The notes: generated by a model from the letters alone, not told the origin. Shown: positions 11,941-23,810, numbered from the stretch's first letter. The stretch is 64,000 nucleotides of DNA from Humulus lupulus (GCF_963169125.1 NC_084796.1:89822888-89886887); one strand, 5' to 3'. Made by a program: numbers and translations.

Positions 11941-12864
11941 CGTATTAACTCCACCCTTTCCGGTTGGCAAGGAGCCAATCAAATCTATTCCCCATATTGC
12001 AAAAGGCCACAGACTCTGCATCTGTTTCAACTCGTTTGGAGCTGCTCGTGGAATTTTGGAGAACCTTTGACATTTATCGCCTTTTCGTACAAACTCCATC
12101 GAATCTTCGTTCATAGTCGGCCAGAAGTAGCCTTGCCTTAGAATCTTTTTTGCCAAACATTGCCCCCCAGTGTGATCTCCACAGAAGCCTTCATGTACCT
12201 CTTTCATGAGCTCCTTAGCTTTTTCTGGTGTAATGCACCTGAGTAATGGCATTGAATATCCTCTTCTGTACATAACACCATCGACCAGTATGTACCTAGC
12301 AGCTTGCCTTTGCAGAGTTCTAGCTTTGTTTCTATCTGTCGGTAGCACACCGTCTGTTAGATACTCCAAGTAAGGCGTCATCCATGTATCTTTCATTCGG
12401 ATTTCCATACTGTCTTCTATTGCTCGTATGCTTGGCTCACTCAATCTTTCTACTGGCACAATGTTCAAAGTATCAGCATCTTTCGCGCTCGCGAGTTTGG
12501 CTAAAGTATCTGCATTCGAATTCTGATCCCGCGGAATTTGCTGGAGGGTATACTTCGTGAACTGGGCTAGCAGGTCTTTTGTTTTATTCAAGTAGGCCAC
12601 CATTTTTAGGCCTCGCACTTGATATTCCCCTAGAACTTGATTCACTACCAGCTGCGAATCACTGTAAATATCAAGCGCCTTTATGCTCATATCTTTGGCC
12701 ATTCTTAATCCAGCGAGGAGTGCTTCGTATTCGGCTTCATTATTTGACGCGGTGAAGTTGAACCAAAGGGCGCAGTGAAATTGATGCCCTTCCGACGTTA
12801 TCAATATCACTCCTGCTCCTGCGTGGGATTCGTTGGATGACCTGTCCGTGAATAACTTCCACAA
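11941..12864 (-). pseudogene. Gypsy-B archaeal-type RNase H and integrase zinc domain
   Basis: The minus-strand frame starts WKLFTDRSSNESHAGAG. It shows the four acidic residues of type I RNase H: Asp in LFTDRSS, Glu in NNEAEYEAL, Asp in IYSDSQLVV and Asp in NSNADTLAKLA. This second RNase H, after the usual one, is a hallmark of the Tat lineage. About 150 residues on, the integrase zinc segment reads VHEGFCGDHTGG then KGDKCQRF; the first Cys of the usual CxxC is Gly. The last residues before the stop at 11881 are out of frame relative to the integrase core. Confidence 0.85.
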
Positions 12865-12897
12865 AGGAGCTTTCTATTGAGGCTCAGGCGCACTAGG

Positions 12898-14130
12898 CTA
12901 CTCACACTGCTCGCTGTTTGGGAGTTCGGTGAACTCTGCAATAAGATCAGCCAAGACTTGTCCTTTTACTGCTGCTCGCAGTGAATATGTAATGTCAAAC
13001 TGCCCTAGTTCGACTGCCCATTTTAATAGATGCCCAGCCGCTTCTGGTTTCTGGAGGACTTGCCGAAGGGGCTTCTCGGTCAATACTGTGATAGGACGGG
13101 CTTGGAAGTAAGAGCGCAGCTTCCTTGAGGCCAGGTTTAAGCAATATGCTAACCTTTCGATGGGTGGATATCTCAGTTCTGCTCCGATCAGCCTCTTACT
13201 TACATAGTAAACCGCTTTTTGTACGCCGTCTTCCTCTCACACTAGTACCGCACTAGCAACAACTTTAGTGATCGCCAGGTAAATGAACTGAGTTTCTCCT
13301 TCAATTGGCTTTGGTAAAATGGGAGGCTGTTCCATATGGGCTTTCAAGGCCTGGAAAGCTTGCTCGCAGTCTCCTGTCCATTCAAACTTCTTATTGCCCC
13401 TAAGTAGATTGAAGAAAGGGACGCATTTGTCTGTTGACTTTGAAATAAATCTACTTAGGGCCGCGATTCTCCCGGTTAAACTTTGTACATCTTTGATCTT
13501 TTCTGGCGATTTCATGTCGATCAGGGCTTTTATCTTGTCGGGGTTGGCCTCGATTCCTCTTGAATTTACAATGAACCCCAAAAACTTCCCTGATCCAACT
13601 CCGAAGGAACATTTGAGGGGATTTAACTTCATCTGATATTCGTTCAATACATCAAAAAATTCTTGTAAATCCTTCACATGTTCTTCTGCCTTTTTAGACT
13701 TTACCAGAATGTCGTCCACGTATACCTCCATGTTTACCCCGATCAGCTCTTTAAACATGTGGTTGACTAACCGCTGGTAAGTCGCACCTGCATTTTTCAG
13801 TCCGAAGGGCATTACTTTATAACAGTATAAGCCTGTATCAGTCCGAAAGCTGGTGTGATCCTCGTCAGGGGGATGCATGCTAATCTGATTGTAGCCCGAA
13901 TATGCATCCATGAAGGAGAGGATCTCATGTCCTGCAGTAGCATCGACCAACTGGTCGATTCTTGGGAGTGGGAAGCAGTCCTTTTGGTAGGCTTTATTGA
14001 GGTCTGTAAAATCCACACAGGTTCGCCACTTACCGTTAGGTTTAGGAACCAGCACTGGATTGGAGACCCACTACGGATAAAACGCTATCCTGATGAACCC
14101 ATTCTTCTTTAACCTTTCTACTTCTTCTTT
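12898..14130 (-). pseudogene. Gypsy-B reverse transcriptase and retroviral-type RNase H
   Basis: The RT core is nearly intact in one minus-strand frame (14055-13237): NPVLVPKPNGKWR, CVDFTDLNKA, FMDAYSGYNQISM, YKVMPFGLKNAGATYQ, and the catalytic YVDDILVKSKKAEEH. The connection and RNase H follow after a stop near 13237 (KAVYYVSKRL, then 13083-12898 with GQVLADLIAEF). A stop near 14058 separates the N-terminal end. RT copies element RNA to DNA in the cytoplasmic particle. The catalytic box is intact, so the stops rather than active-site loss disable it. Confidence 0.9.
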
Positions 14131-15330
14131 TAAGGCTCTCGATCGATCTTTATCGAGCAGCCTTCTTTTTTGCTGCACGGGCAGAAAAGTCTTATCTATG
14201 TTCAGGACATGGCTGATAAATGCAGGATCTATTCCGGCCATGTCTTTGTGCGATCAGGAAAAGACCTCCAGGTTCTTTCACAAAAATTGCACCAGTGCAT
14301 GCTTCGTGGTTGGTTATAGGTTTTTCCCGACCTTCACGACTCTGGTCGGGTATTTTTCATCGAGTTGGACCTCTTCCAAGTCCTCGATGGGTCCAACGTT
14401 CTCTTCAAAATCCCCAAAGCGAGGATCTAGATCTCTATCTTCCCTTTGGGCAACACCCTATTTGGTGACTTCATCGCCGGATTGGGCTTGTGTATCAATT
14501 GCCATCTGCAACCTATCTGAGGTAGTGCTCTTTGTTGTTCCCTTTTTCGCCTTCGTGACTGAGGCGTTGTAGCACTCTCTGGCCTCCCTCTGGTTTCCCA
14601 ACACGCATCCTACCCCTTCGTCTGTCGAGAATTTCATGGCTAAGTGCCACATAGAGGTGACGGCCAGTAGATCAACCAATATGGGCCTCCCAATGACAGC
14701 ATTGTACGACGAGGGACAATCAACTACTATAAAAGTAGCGAGTAATGTCCTAGTAGCAGGCGCTGTACCTGTCATCACCGGTAGTCTGATTGATCCTGTG
14801 GGAGAAAGTCCCTCACCAGAGAAGTCGTATATTGTTTGGTTGCAGAGCTCCACGTCCTTAACGGACAAGTTCATGCGTTCCAGCGAAGACTTATACAGGA
14901 TATTCACCGAACTTCCTGTATCGACCAGCACTCTCTTCACCATCATGTTGGCCATTTGGATATCCACGACCAGCGGATCGGAATGTGGGAACCGGACATG
15001 TTGGGCGTCGCTATCAGAGAAGGTTATCTCGCCCTCTTCTGATCGAGCCTTTTTTGGTGGGCGGTCCTCCACAGTCATCATCTCGATGTCCTGGTCGTGG
15101 CGCAGAGTCCGAGCGTATCGTTCCCTGGCCTTTCCACTGTTTCCCGCGAGGTGCGGGCCTCCACAGATGGTTAACAATGTGCCAGTCACGGGGGTAGGCT
15201 GCAAAGGTGACGAGCGTTGGCGTGTGGGCGCTTGCTCGTTGCCACCTGGAGCTTCTCGTTGGGTATTTCCTGAGGCCCGTACGTATCTTCTCAAGTGTCC
15301 TTGTCTAATAAGGAACTCATTTCATCCTTC
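14131..15330 (-). pseudogene. Gypsy-B aspartic protease and linker to RT
   Basis: Minus-strand frame 15294-14458 holds the retroviral protease: VDTGSSVNILYKSSL with the catalytic DTG intact, flanked by FPHSDPLVVDI upstream and FIVVDCPSSYNAVIGRP downstream. It would cleave the polyprotein. The end of gag and the start of this frame are in different frames at 15294. Gypsy-D encodes the same junction (ELIRRGHL-type) in one frame, so the shift here is decay rather than programmed frameshifting. After 14458 the linker toward RT has further stops. The plus-strand frame opposite (14636-15502) is a shadow. Confidence 0.88.
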
Positions 15331-17404
15331 AGCTGGTTGCATTCGTTGGTTTCATGTCCGTAGTCGTTATGATATTGTGAGAACTTGGAAGTGTCTCTTT
15401 TCAAAATATCCTTTCGAATGGGGGCAGGCTTCTTATAAGGCACACTGGAACTCGTGGCCTGATAAACCTCCCCCCGAGACTCAACTAGGGCAATGTAGTT
15501 AGTGAACCGAGGTTCATAACGATTACCCTTGGATCGTTTATTGTCGTAGGAGGAAGGCTCATTGTGTGGCCGTTTTCCACCATTCTTGCCATTGCCGTTG
15601 CCGTTCCCGTTGCCCTTACCGTTGCCGTTAGGCTTAGACCCATTGGCCGTCTTGGCGGGCTCGACTGCCTTTTTATCCTTGCCTGAAGGCTTTCCATCGT
15701 CGGCAATGGCATCTTCGAGCTTGATATAACGATCAGCTCGGTCCAAGAATTCTTGGGTAGTTCTAACCCCATCTTTGCGAAGGCTTTTCTAGAGGGGGGT
15801 GCGATGCCTAACCCCTGCGGTTATGCCCATCATTTTGCCTTCGTCCCCCACTGTTTTCACTCCAGTTGCTGCTCGCATAAAGCGCTGGATGTAGTCCTTC
15901 AGTGATTCTCCATCCTGCTGGTGAATTTCAACCAGCTGGTTTGCCTTGGTCGGATGCACACGACCTGCATAGAACTATCCGTAAAACTCCCTTACGAACA
16001 TCTCCCAGGAAACTATGCTTGCAGGAGGGAACTTAAAAAACCACTCCTGCGCGGCATCAGAAAGTGTTGCAGGGAAGATCCTGCACTGAGCATCTTTGGA
16101 CACTTTCTAAATGTCCATTTGTATCTCAAATTTATTGACGTGAGATACCAGGTCACCGTACCCATCAAAGTTCGGAAGCGTAGGAATTTTAAACTTGCTA
16201 GGAGTCTCTGCCACAGCTATCCTCTGGACGAAAGGAGTGCCTTTTCTCCTGTCGTGGTTAATGTCAGATGTTCTTCCCCCGACCAGCTGTTGCACCGCCT
16301 GGTTGAGGGCATCTATCTGGGCCTGCACAACGATAGGAATCACTGTGGCCTCTGTTACTGGGGGGATGTTCTCGCCATGCCGTTCGCGACGATCGTTGAG
16401 CACATCTCTTAAGTCCTCGTCTCTTCTCCGCTGCTCGCTAGCTCCGAGCCGGTTGAAGACGTTATTTTCTTTGGGCTGCCCCCCAGCATCTCGTCTGTTG
16501 GGTTGGTTATCTTGAGGTCTCTGGCTCCTGCCTCCACCTCTTTCTTCATTCGTTCGACCTGCATTTCCTTTTTCTGAGTCGGCTTCATTATAACCATGGC
16601 CATCTCTGAATATTGATTGACTATGGTGCGATCGACTGTTCCCTCGATTTCCATCCCGGGCTGAAGCGTCCCGAGCATTAGAGGGTGGCCTGCGTTGGTC
16701 GTTAGGTCCCCGTGAATTATCATGCCGTGGGTGGCCTCGGACCGCAGAGCCTAACTCTGAGTTCCTCCTGTTACCAGGAGGATACTAACCTCTGTTCGGA
16801 AGGTTCGGCTCGTCGCCCCTGTGGCGTCTAGGACTGCGAGGCTGATGCTCGGTCCTATTCTGCCTCTGATGCTGGGGATTGCCGTGACCAGCTTGGGATG
16901 GAGGCTGTGCCTCAGGGTCCATTGGGACATCGTCATGGGGCACCTGAGGCTGTTCGGGCCTTTGAGGACTAGAGGGTTGGATAGGTGGGCTAGGATTAGG
17001 GCCCCTTTGCGTTGGCCCATTCGTAGGCTGATCAGGCTGCGAGGCGGGTGCAACCTGATTCCTAGCCAATTGCAAGGCTGCCTTGAGGGCTGCCATGGCT
17101 TCATTCTGGCGACGGTCCATCTCCGCCTGCCTCTCGCTTAACTCCACGCGCTGCCTTTCAATTTCTTGCTGCTGCACGCCATGATTTCGGCAGCACTTTC
17201 TTGGCTGGCTCTCAGATTGGCCAGCTCTTTGTGCAGTGCCCCCAGAGTGCTTTTTAACGTTGCATCATCCATTTCTTCCTCCTCAAAGTCCAAATGTGGC
17301 TCATCCTCAGCCACGCTTGCAGGAGGAGGAGGAGGCGGGTTTGATGGTGCAGCGGCGGCCGTCTGTACAGTTTTCCTTGCAGTTTTCGCCATTGGTCTTC
17401 TCAA
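15291..17404 (-). pseudogene. Gypsy-B gag
   Basis: Starts at ATG 17404 or 17392 (MAKTARKTVQ), close to the primer site. The N-terminal part is Pro-rich, then Gln/Glu-rich and helical (SERQAEMDRRQNEAMAALK), then Pro/Gln-rich. The capsid-like core (FKIPTLPNFDGYGD, AAQEWFFKFPPASI, QQDGESLKDYIQRF) lies at about 16210-15850. After it come a Lys-rich stretch and a Gly-Asn repeat (15588-15635 region) before the YHNDYGHETNECNQLK motif. Frameshifts occur near 17150, 16730 and 16410, and stops near 16107 and 15975. Gag would form the virus-like particle. Confidence 0.85.
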
Positions 17405-17419
17405 TGGTGATATATCAAG

Positions 17420-17437
17420 CTCTCAATGAAAGCACCA
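17420..17437 (-). other. Gypsy-B primer binding site
   Basis: On the minus strand, three bases inside the LTR edge, the sequence TGGTGCTTTCATTGAGAG begins with the TGG expected for pairing with a tRNA CCA end. I do not assign the tRNA. Confidence 0.7.
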
Positions 17438-17440
17438 GAA

Positions 17441-18035
17441 TGTTGACCCTGATTTTGGGCAACTGACACAGAGTCAAAATACGCTTGACGTGGATGAATG
17501 CGTTGAAAATAACGGGATGACAAAAATAATAAGAACATGATATTATATAGTGGTTCGGCCCCAGGATCTGGTAATAACATACGTCCACTTAGATTGTTAT
17601 TGATGTAAAATTAAAGGGAGTGATCAAAGAACTAGGGTTCAATGAGTTTCACCAACCTCTGAAGAACAATACAATGTGATTGATATGATAACTCTAATCT
17701 CAAACCATTTAGAAGTCAGAAAAAGGGATCCTCTTCCCTGAGCCCTCTTCTTCTATTTATAAGCTCAGGGAAGATTTACATTGATTTGTTACAGATATTA
17801 TTTCCTAAATAATCAGATACTCAGGAAATCATGGGAGGGAATTTCGGATTCCATCATAACTGCCTAAGATTTCTTCCGCGTATTATGTACATACGACCAG
17901 TCTGGTCGTATGAAGAGACCGATTGCACGATACAGAATATCTTCCTGGTCGATAGTCGAACACAAGTTATGCCAGGTGCCAGCCACGTGTAATTAATGCC
18001 CGCCATGTCATTCACTTCTGATTTGTGGGATAACA
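17441..18035 (-). repeat. Gypsy-B 5' LTR (right)
   Basis: Same length as the left copy. It retains a minus-strand TATA-like TTATAAATAG (17753-17763), which would drive gag-pol. Target duplication AAGGC follows at 18036-18040. Confidence 0.92.
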
Positions 18036-20174
18036 AAGGCAAAAGAGTATAGCAATTGTCATTAGATCTAAAACCTTCAAGAACATTCTCACCATTCTTA
18101 TTTAAAACAAAACAATTCTCTTTATCAAAGTTAACAGTATAACCTTGATCACAAATTTGACTTATGCTAAGCAAGTTAGCTTTAAGTCCTTCCACAAGTA
18201 ACACTCTTTTGATTTTAGGTAACCCTTCAAAGTTAAGAGTACCCATTCCAAGAACATTACCTTCAATTCCATTCCCAAAAGTAACAGATCCACAATGCAT
18301 AGGTTTTATGTTTGTAAGAATAGACCTATCACCTGTCATATGTCTTGAACAACCACTGTCAAAATACCAAAAATAGGAAGACGCAGATCTATCATATTTA
18401 CTAGTAAAACCAGCAAAACAATTATTCTTTTTTATCCATATTTTCCTTGATTGAATATTTTTCTTTTTTACTCTTTTGAAATTATCAAAATAATTGAATT
18501 TCTCAAAATATTCATTTTTGGCAAAATTCATAAGAGTAAAACACTTAGGTCGAATATGACCCTTCCTACCAAAAAAATGACAGATTGGAATGAATTTTTC
18601 GAACTTACCATTGGATTTACCTGCTGACTGTATCCTTTCTATTGGAACAATCCGAGTACTGGATACAACAGATTTCAGTGAGGATGACACAGGAACATCA
18701 GACGATAGCATCCCAGCCGAGATGAAGACAGTTTTCTTTGATTTTTGAGAACTTGAAGCACCAAGTCCCACAAGACTTCTTTGAACTGGATTCTGTATAT
18801 TCTCAAAAATAGTTGAATCGGGGTTAAGCATTCTAACATTTTTCTCAAGAGTATCCAAATCTTTAGACAACTTATTAATTTCAAAAAATTTTGAAATTCT
18901 TCTTTTTCAAAATTTTCATTTAAGTCAGTAAGTTATTTAATTTCAAAGGATAATTCTTTATTTTTGCTTACCAATGACTGATTTTCAGAACACACCTTCA
19001 CCCATGAACCATACATCTTTTTGTAAGATTCATTCAAAGAGTCATCATTCAATTCAGATTCATCACTATCCGAATTTTCTTCATCTTTTGAAACATTATT
19101 CAAGCAAACAATTTTTTCATTTTCAGATTTAGAAACATGTAAAATAGAAGTGAAAGCGACATTACCTTCCTCATCTTCACTACTTTCTGAGTCATTATCA
19201 CTCCAAGTAGTAATCATACATTTTTTGTCCTTTTTCAAGGTGTATGCACATTCAGACTGGATGTGGCCAAATCCCTCACATTCCCTGCACTAAATACCCT
19301 TTTTATTTGTTTGAAAATGATTAATAGAAGAATGATTACCTTTTGACGGGTTTCCATTGAACTTCTTATTTCCTATCTTTTTCATATATTTTTTAAAATT
19401 CTTTGCAAGCATTGCCATTTCATTATCACCATCTTTATCATCTGATGCTTCTTTTTCAGTACTTTTGAAAGCTATGGTCTTCTCTTTCTCTTTGGAAGTA
19501 CTTGGCTTGTCTTTTTGACGAATATTTTAATTTAACTCAAAGGTACGAAGTGACCCCATCAATTCTTCTACATTCATAGTACTGAAGTTTTTTGCCTCCT
19601 CCATAACAGTGAGCTTAACATTGAACCTGTCAGGAAGAACTTGAACGATTTTTCTAACAAGAACATAATCATCAAGTTTCTCACCAAGTGCAAAATACTC
19701 ATTAGAAATATCAGATAATCTCTCATAAAATTTAGAAAGTGTTTAAGAATCAGACATTCTAAGGTCATCAAACCTAGTTTGTAACATAATAAATCTAGAT
19801 CTTTTGACATCTCCAGTTCCTTCAAACTGAGTTTGAAGAATTGTCCAAGCATCTTTAGCCGAGACACATGTGGAAACAAGTTTAATAAAACTTTCTCCAA
19901 CACCATTGAAAATGGTGTGAAGAGCTTTATTATTATAACTAGATAATTTTTCTTCTTTTGTATCCCAAACCAGTTCAGATTTTACTTTTGTGCCTCCATC
20001 TTCACCTTTATCGGTAGGAGGTGACCATCCAAAAAAAATTGCTCTCCATGCTTTCTCATCTTGAGCTTTTATGAAAGCTCTCATTCTAACTTTACAATAT
20101 GGATAGTTTGAGTCATTAAGCAATGGAGGATGAGACATCGAACTACCTTCTGCAAAGAAAGACATTTCACACAA
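18036..20174 (-). pseudogene. Copia-A gag and protease, first part of the polyprotein
   Basis: The minus strand starts MCEMSFFAEG at 20174 (alternative ATG 20165), about 55 bases after the primer site. A UBN2-like gag domain follows (PPLLNDSNYPYCKVRM, AWTILQTQFEGTGDVKRSR). Then come a stop near 19743, a zinc knuckle CRECEGFGHIQSEC preceded by a stop near 19290, an acidic Ser-rich spacer, and the protease with YFDSGCSRHMTGD. Catalytic Asp is present in DSGC, the usual Copia form. A second zinc knuckle-like CHFFGRKGHIRPKC lies at about 18570-18540. The gene runs to 18041, where Gypsy-B cuts it. Stops near 19743, 19290 and 18933 and at least one frameshift near 18900 inactivate it. Confidence 0.88.
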
Positions 20175-20227
20175 AACAAATCAAACGGAAAATAACCACA
20201 AGATCTCACTAAGAGTTTAGTGACCCT

Positions 20228-20238
20228 CTCTGATACCA
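20228..20238 (-). other. Copia-A primer binding site
   Basis: The minus strand reads TGGTATCAGAG two bases inside the 5' LTR, the standard plant Copia site for initiator tRNA-Met. Confidence 0.9.
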
Positions 20239-20240
20239 AT

Positions 20241-21355
20241 TGAAATTCCATTTTTTATGATTAACAACTTAATTATTCAAATTAAATAATAAATTGTAGA
20301 ACTGTTACAGAATTGTTTAAACGGACATAGAGACTGTTTGAACAGAAACCAAATATGTTTAAACAGTTTATCACCAGAAGATAAAAATGAACATAAGGTA
20401 AAGAACACACGAAATTATACGTGGTATCAGCAATCTTTGCAGATTGTTACTAGTCCACGGGGCCACGCCCAGAGAATGAAATTTTTTAGAAGAATATTTA
20501 AACGATTACAAAACCAAATTGACATATACAAATAAATACGCCCTCTTGAATTTTTCGCAACTGTTGTAATCTAAACTCCTAATCAAATTTTTGAAGTGCT
20601 AAGATCTTGAACTCCCTTCAAATCATAACACTTGCACTTCTCCTCCCGAAAAGTGACTCATGAACAAGACTTCTCCCGAAGCTTGATGAACAATGTCCAA
20701 GTATGTTCAACCTGCACAATTCACACAAAGAAAACAATACAAAAGTACACTGTAATAAACCACTAAGAACTTGCTGGACTCAAGTTCTTCACATAATAAA
20801 AAGTCTCTCTAAAACTTGAAAAATATTTGGAAAATAATACACCAAAAGAGATGATCAAAAACCAACGACCTAAGGATGATTATATACTTTTTAGAATCCC
20901 TTTAGGTTGTGGAAAACAAATAAGAAACCAATCAGCCAGTAAATAGAAAATCTTCCCAAATAGGAAAGTCAGAATCTGTTCAAACAGACTGGCAATCCGT
21001 TCAAATAGATTCATTGAACCTGGACAGTTTTTAAACTCAGTTTCCTTAAATAAATAAGGAAACAAAATATGCATTATCTCTGCAAGCTGTACACGGTTTT
21101 TAGACAAACAAATCAGATCAAGAAATAAAAATAAATACAAATAATTTCCATATAAACAAATTTCAAGAAAAGATATTCTTTTATAGAAAATTATATTTTT
21201 ATTTTATTAACATATATAGAATAATCTGATTAGAAAATATTTCTCAACAAAACAGGAAACTACCCATTTCGAAAAAACCACATAATATATTTCGAAAATG
21301 CATTCCATAATTAATTTTGTCAATTTGATCAAATATGCCAATAAATGATTTTACA
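20241..21355 (-). repeat. Copia-A 5' LTR (right)
   Basis: Begins TGAAATTCC and ends GATTTTACA on the plus strand. It matches 2805-3917 throughout. A minus-strand TATA-like box GTATATAATC lies at 20878-20887 and would start the gag-pol transcript. Confidence 0.92.
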
Positions 21356-21360
21356 TTATA
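21356..21360. repeat. Target site duplication of Copia-A, right copy
   Basis: TTATA directly after the CA end of the right LTR, matching 2800-2804. Confidence 0.9.
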
Positions 21361-22419
21361 TAATTTACAACAATATTAATGGCATTTTTATTCAGTAAAT
21401 TATATATACATATATATATATATTAAATGCACTAACATGTATATATCATTGAGATTGTATCTTCTATAAAGATTGTAAAGAACCCCGACTCATTCAAATA
21501 AAGTCAGTTCAACATATCATGAAAGCCTACCCCAAAACAATTAGAAACAAAAAAGACTAAAAAAAACACATTGTATTGGAAAAAAGAAATTACCAGTAAC
21601 CTCCACCTTCATTCTAGACATTGTGACAACTTGATATTTCTTCCCACTAAAGTCGATAACCTCAGCCATAACCCAAGCTGAAATCTTGTCTTTGATCCAA
21701 ACCAAATTAGTTATTGGCTACCATTTTAGAAATATTATTTTTAAATTAAAAGCAACACTAGAATCTCTTGGTATTCATTTCAAGCATAAATGTTATTATT
21801 TATTTTTCAAAGATATTATTAATAAAAAATCACTAACGTATGGGTTGGAAAGATCTCACCTCAATCCTCTTTTTCCATGCCAACGATTCCCAATATACAT
21901 GTGTTTATGTGTGTGTGAGTAAGCATGTGTATTTATAGAGAGAGCGAGTTACAGACCAAGATAATCACTGAAAAGGTTTGAATAGAGAAGTGTTTATCGA
22001 GCTAGAGACTATAAAATGGAAAGCAGAAAAATATGGCAAACAGATAGAGTTGGGCAGAGAAGATGAGCGGAGGATAGAGAGAGCATGACGTATAGAGATA
22101 TATCCATTGTACATGGTTCTGACGCATAGAGATGGGCGGCAGACATGGCTTCACTATCACCATTTTTCCGAGAACAAGTTCTTGGGATTTTGGAAGGTCA
22201 GCTCAGTATTGGTGTATTGAGAGGAAAGGGCGTCATTTTTTAGCAAGTAAATGGAGAGGGAGGGTTTCTTGAAAAGGATAGTGGGCAGTAGGCGGGCTTT
22301 TAATTTTTTATTGGGCAGGCTAAGTATTTATTTGTGTGCTATTTCCATAATAGCTTTTATCACATTTTTTAATAAGTGTCAAAATCCAAGGCTATTAATG
22401 TGTCTTTTTTCTTGTAGTG
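21361..22419 (-). other. Old DNA with exon-like remnant, ending in a CACTA-like terminus
   Basis: No complete gene. On the minus strand 21590-21700 encodes a compact open segment (KISAWVMAEVIDFSGKKY and onward) that ends at a GT donor-like site (ACTG|GTAATTTC) near 21594. I do not recognise the protein; it could be a captured host exon or part of a transposon gene. The plus strand near 22040-22260 is purine-rich and noncoding. At 22411-22419 the sequence CTTGTAGTG, read on the minus strand as CACTACAAGAAAAAAG, has the form of a CACTA transposon end. No partner end was found in the window. Confidence 0.35.
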
Positions 22420-22678
22420 GGTGAAAGTGATGAATCCCTAGCTCTAAAACCCCCAATTAAAAAATGACATGAAATATTTATCAAATTTTACTTAAAAGTT
22501 TTTAGGGCACACTTTGGGAGCCCTTAATACTCTTTTAGAACACCCAAAGTGAGCCCTTAAAAGTCACCACTCTTAAATTTACTATTCAAGATTTTTAGGA
22601 CTCATATATGTTTCCAGGACACTCATTGTGAGTCCTAAAATATATTTTTTAAGGACTCTCAATGAGAGTCCTAAAAAC
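22420..22678. repeat. Subterminal-type inverted repeats before Copia-C
   Basis: Several short inverted words built on AGGACTC/GAGTCCT and AGGGCAC/GAGCCCTTA recur here, for example AAGGACTCTCAATGAGAGTCC at 22651-22671. Related words (TTTTAGGACTTACA, GTATCCTAAAAAGG) recur at 31070-31112 beyond Copia-C. This is the pattern of transposon subterminal repeats, split by Copia-C. Confidence 0.45.
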
Positions 22679-23810
22679 TGTTAGGAAAATATATATTGCC
22701 TCAATGGATGTGGGTAAGAATATTACAACTCTAGGCAATAATATTAGAAATAAATATAGATTGATTGAATAAGGGTACAACTCTATAACTAAAAGTACAA
22801 ATAAACAAAAAAGAAGAAGAAGAAGAATGGAATAGTGAAAATACAACTCTAAGAAAAAGATTACAAATAAAGTAAAAGTGTTTGGAACAAAAGAAAACAT
22901 GATTACAACTCTAAACAAAATTACAAGTTAATGAAACAAGAGGAATGAGAAGAAAAGCAATAGAAGAAATTGTAAGAACAAAACAAAGAAAACTCTCACT
23001 TACACAACCTAAGTGAAGAGTGTTGGGGATCACCAACTTGAACAAGGTTTAAAACATTTGTCCAAAAGCTTATTTCCCCCTAACTCAAGCACTAAGGGAT
23101 CTCTCTCAGATATTGGAAATGCTTTATGGAATTATCAAGCCTCAAGGTGTTTCTAGCCAAGTGCTCTAATGGATAGAAATGTTGTGTCTTACTAGTGAGC
23201 TATAGGCTCCTATTTATAGAGTTTAGAAACACCCTTTGAATTTAAAATTCCACCAACCCCCATGGCTGTTACCAATGTTTAATTGGATTAATAAGGAATT
23301 AAAAATGTGATTTGGAAGTTATTTGGGTTTTTTGAGCTGTTCAACAAAGATTAAAAAAACTGAAAAAATGGTTAGTTTTTAGCCTGTGGCTGCGGCTAGA
23401 GACATTAGTGGCCGCGGCCACTAGCCTCTGTCCCACAGGTCGCGGCCACCGACCATTTTCAGCCCTAAAAAATGTGTTGTTTTTCCAAACGGTTCCAAAC
23501 CCTCCCAAATGATTTTGTGACTCCCAAAACACATTATTGGGGTTAAAATCATATCTCTAACAACCATATCACATATGACTTTATGAAATTCATCTCAATA
23601 TTGTGTAACAACAAATTTACACAATAAAAGGTAATATTTGGAAGTTACAAATTTGTAACACCAAATATGTTACATTAGTTGGATATATCTCATATATCTA
23701 ACTATTATAACTCCCTATTATATGTTACAATATGTGACACTCTTTGTCACATTTATTTAATCTAAAACATTATAATATAATATTACATTATATTATAAAA
23801 TAATATAACA
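22679..23810 (-). repeat. Copia-C LTR 1 (3' LTR)
   Basis: Plus-strand start TGTTAGGAAAAT and end AATATAACA. Minus-strand TATA-like TCTATAAATA at 23211-23220. Contains the 16-bp palindrome AGTGGCCGCGGCCACT at 23407-23422. Confidence 0.92.

Larger units (their letters stand above)
8239..18035 (-). mobile_element. Gypsy-B, Tat-lineage Ty3/Gypsy LTR retrotransposon nested in Copia-A
   Basis: Identical-length LTRs of 595 bp (8239-8833 and 17441-18035) start TGTTGACC and end GGATAACA, flanked by AAGGC. Minus-strand order is LTR, primer site, gag, protease, RT, RNase H, a second RNase H, integrase, polypurine tract, LTR. The order RT before integrase makes it Gypsy. The second, archaeal-type RNase H and the plus-strand gene at the 3' side point to the Tat lineage. 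Coding regions contain frameshifts and stops. It is younger than Copia-A because it interrupts it. Confidence 0.93.
2805..21355 (-). mobile_element. Copia-A, SIRE-like Ty1/Copia LTR retrotransposon interrupted by Gypsy-B
   Basis: Two direct LTRs of about 1.11 kb (2805-3917 and 20241-21355) start with TG and end with CA, and TTATA target duplications flank them. On the minus strand the order is LTR, primer site complementary to initiator tRNA-Met, gag, protease, integrase, RT, RNase H, a 1.6-kb 3' region, polypurine tract, LTR. The order integrase before RT is that of Copia. The RNase H C-terminus and the UBN2-like gag resemble the SIRE/Maximus lineage as I know it. Without the 9.8-kb Gypsy-B insertion the element is about 8.75 kb. 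It carries many stops and at least one frameshift, so it is not autonomous now. Confidence 0.93.

Noticed and set aside
15285..15300. Programmed frameshift between gag and protease of Gypsy-B
   Set aside because: The same junction is a single frame in Gypsy-D, so a simple indel in decay explains it better.
14636..15502. 288-codon plus-strand open frame
   Set aside because: It lies exactly opposite the Gypsy-B protease and gag end, which have clear family motifs; it has no domain of its own.
15921..16515. Plus-strand frames of 106-163 codons
   Set aside because: Antisense to the Gypsy-B gag core, which carries the recognisable motifs.
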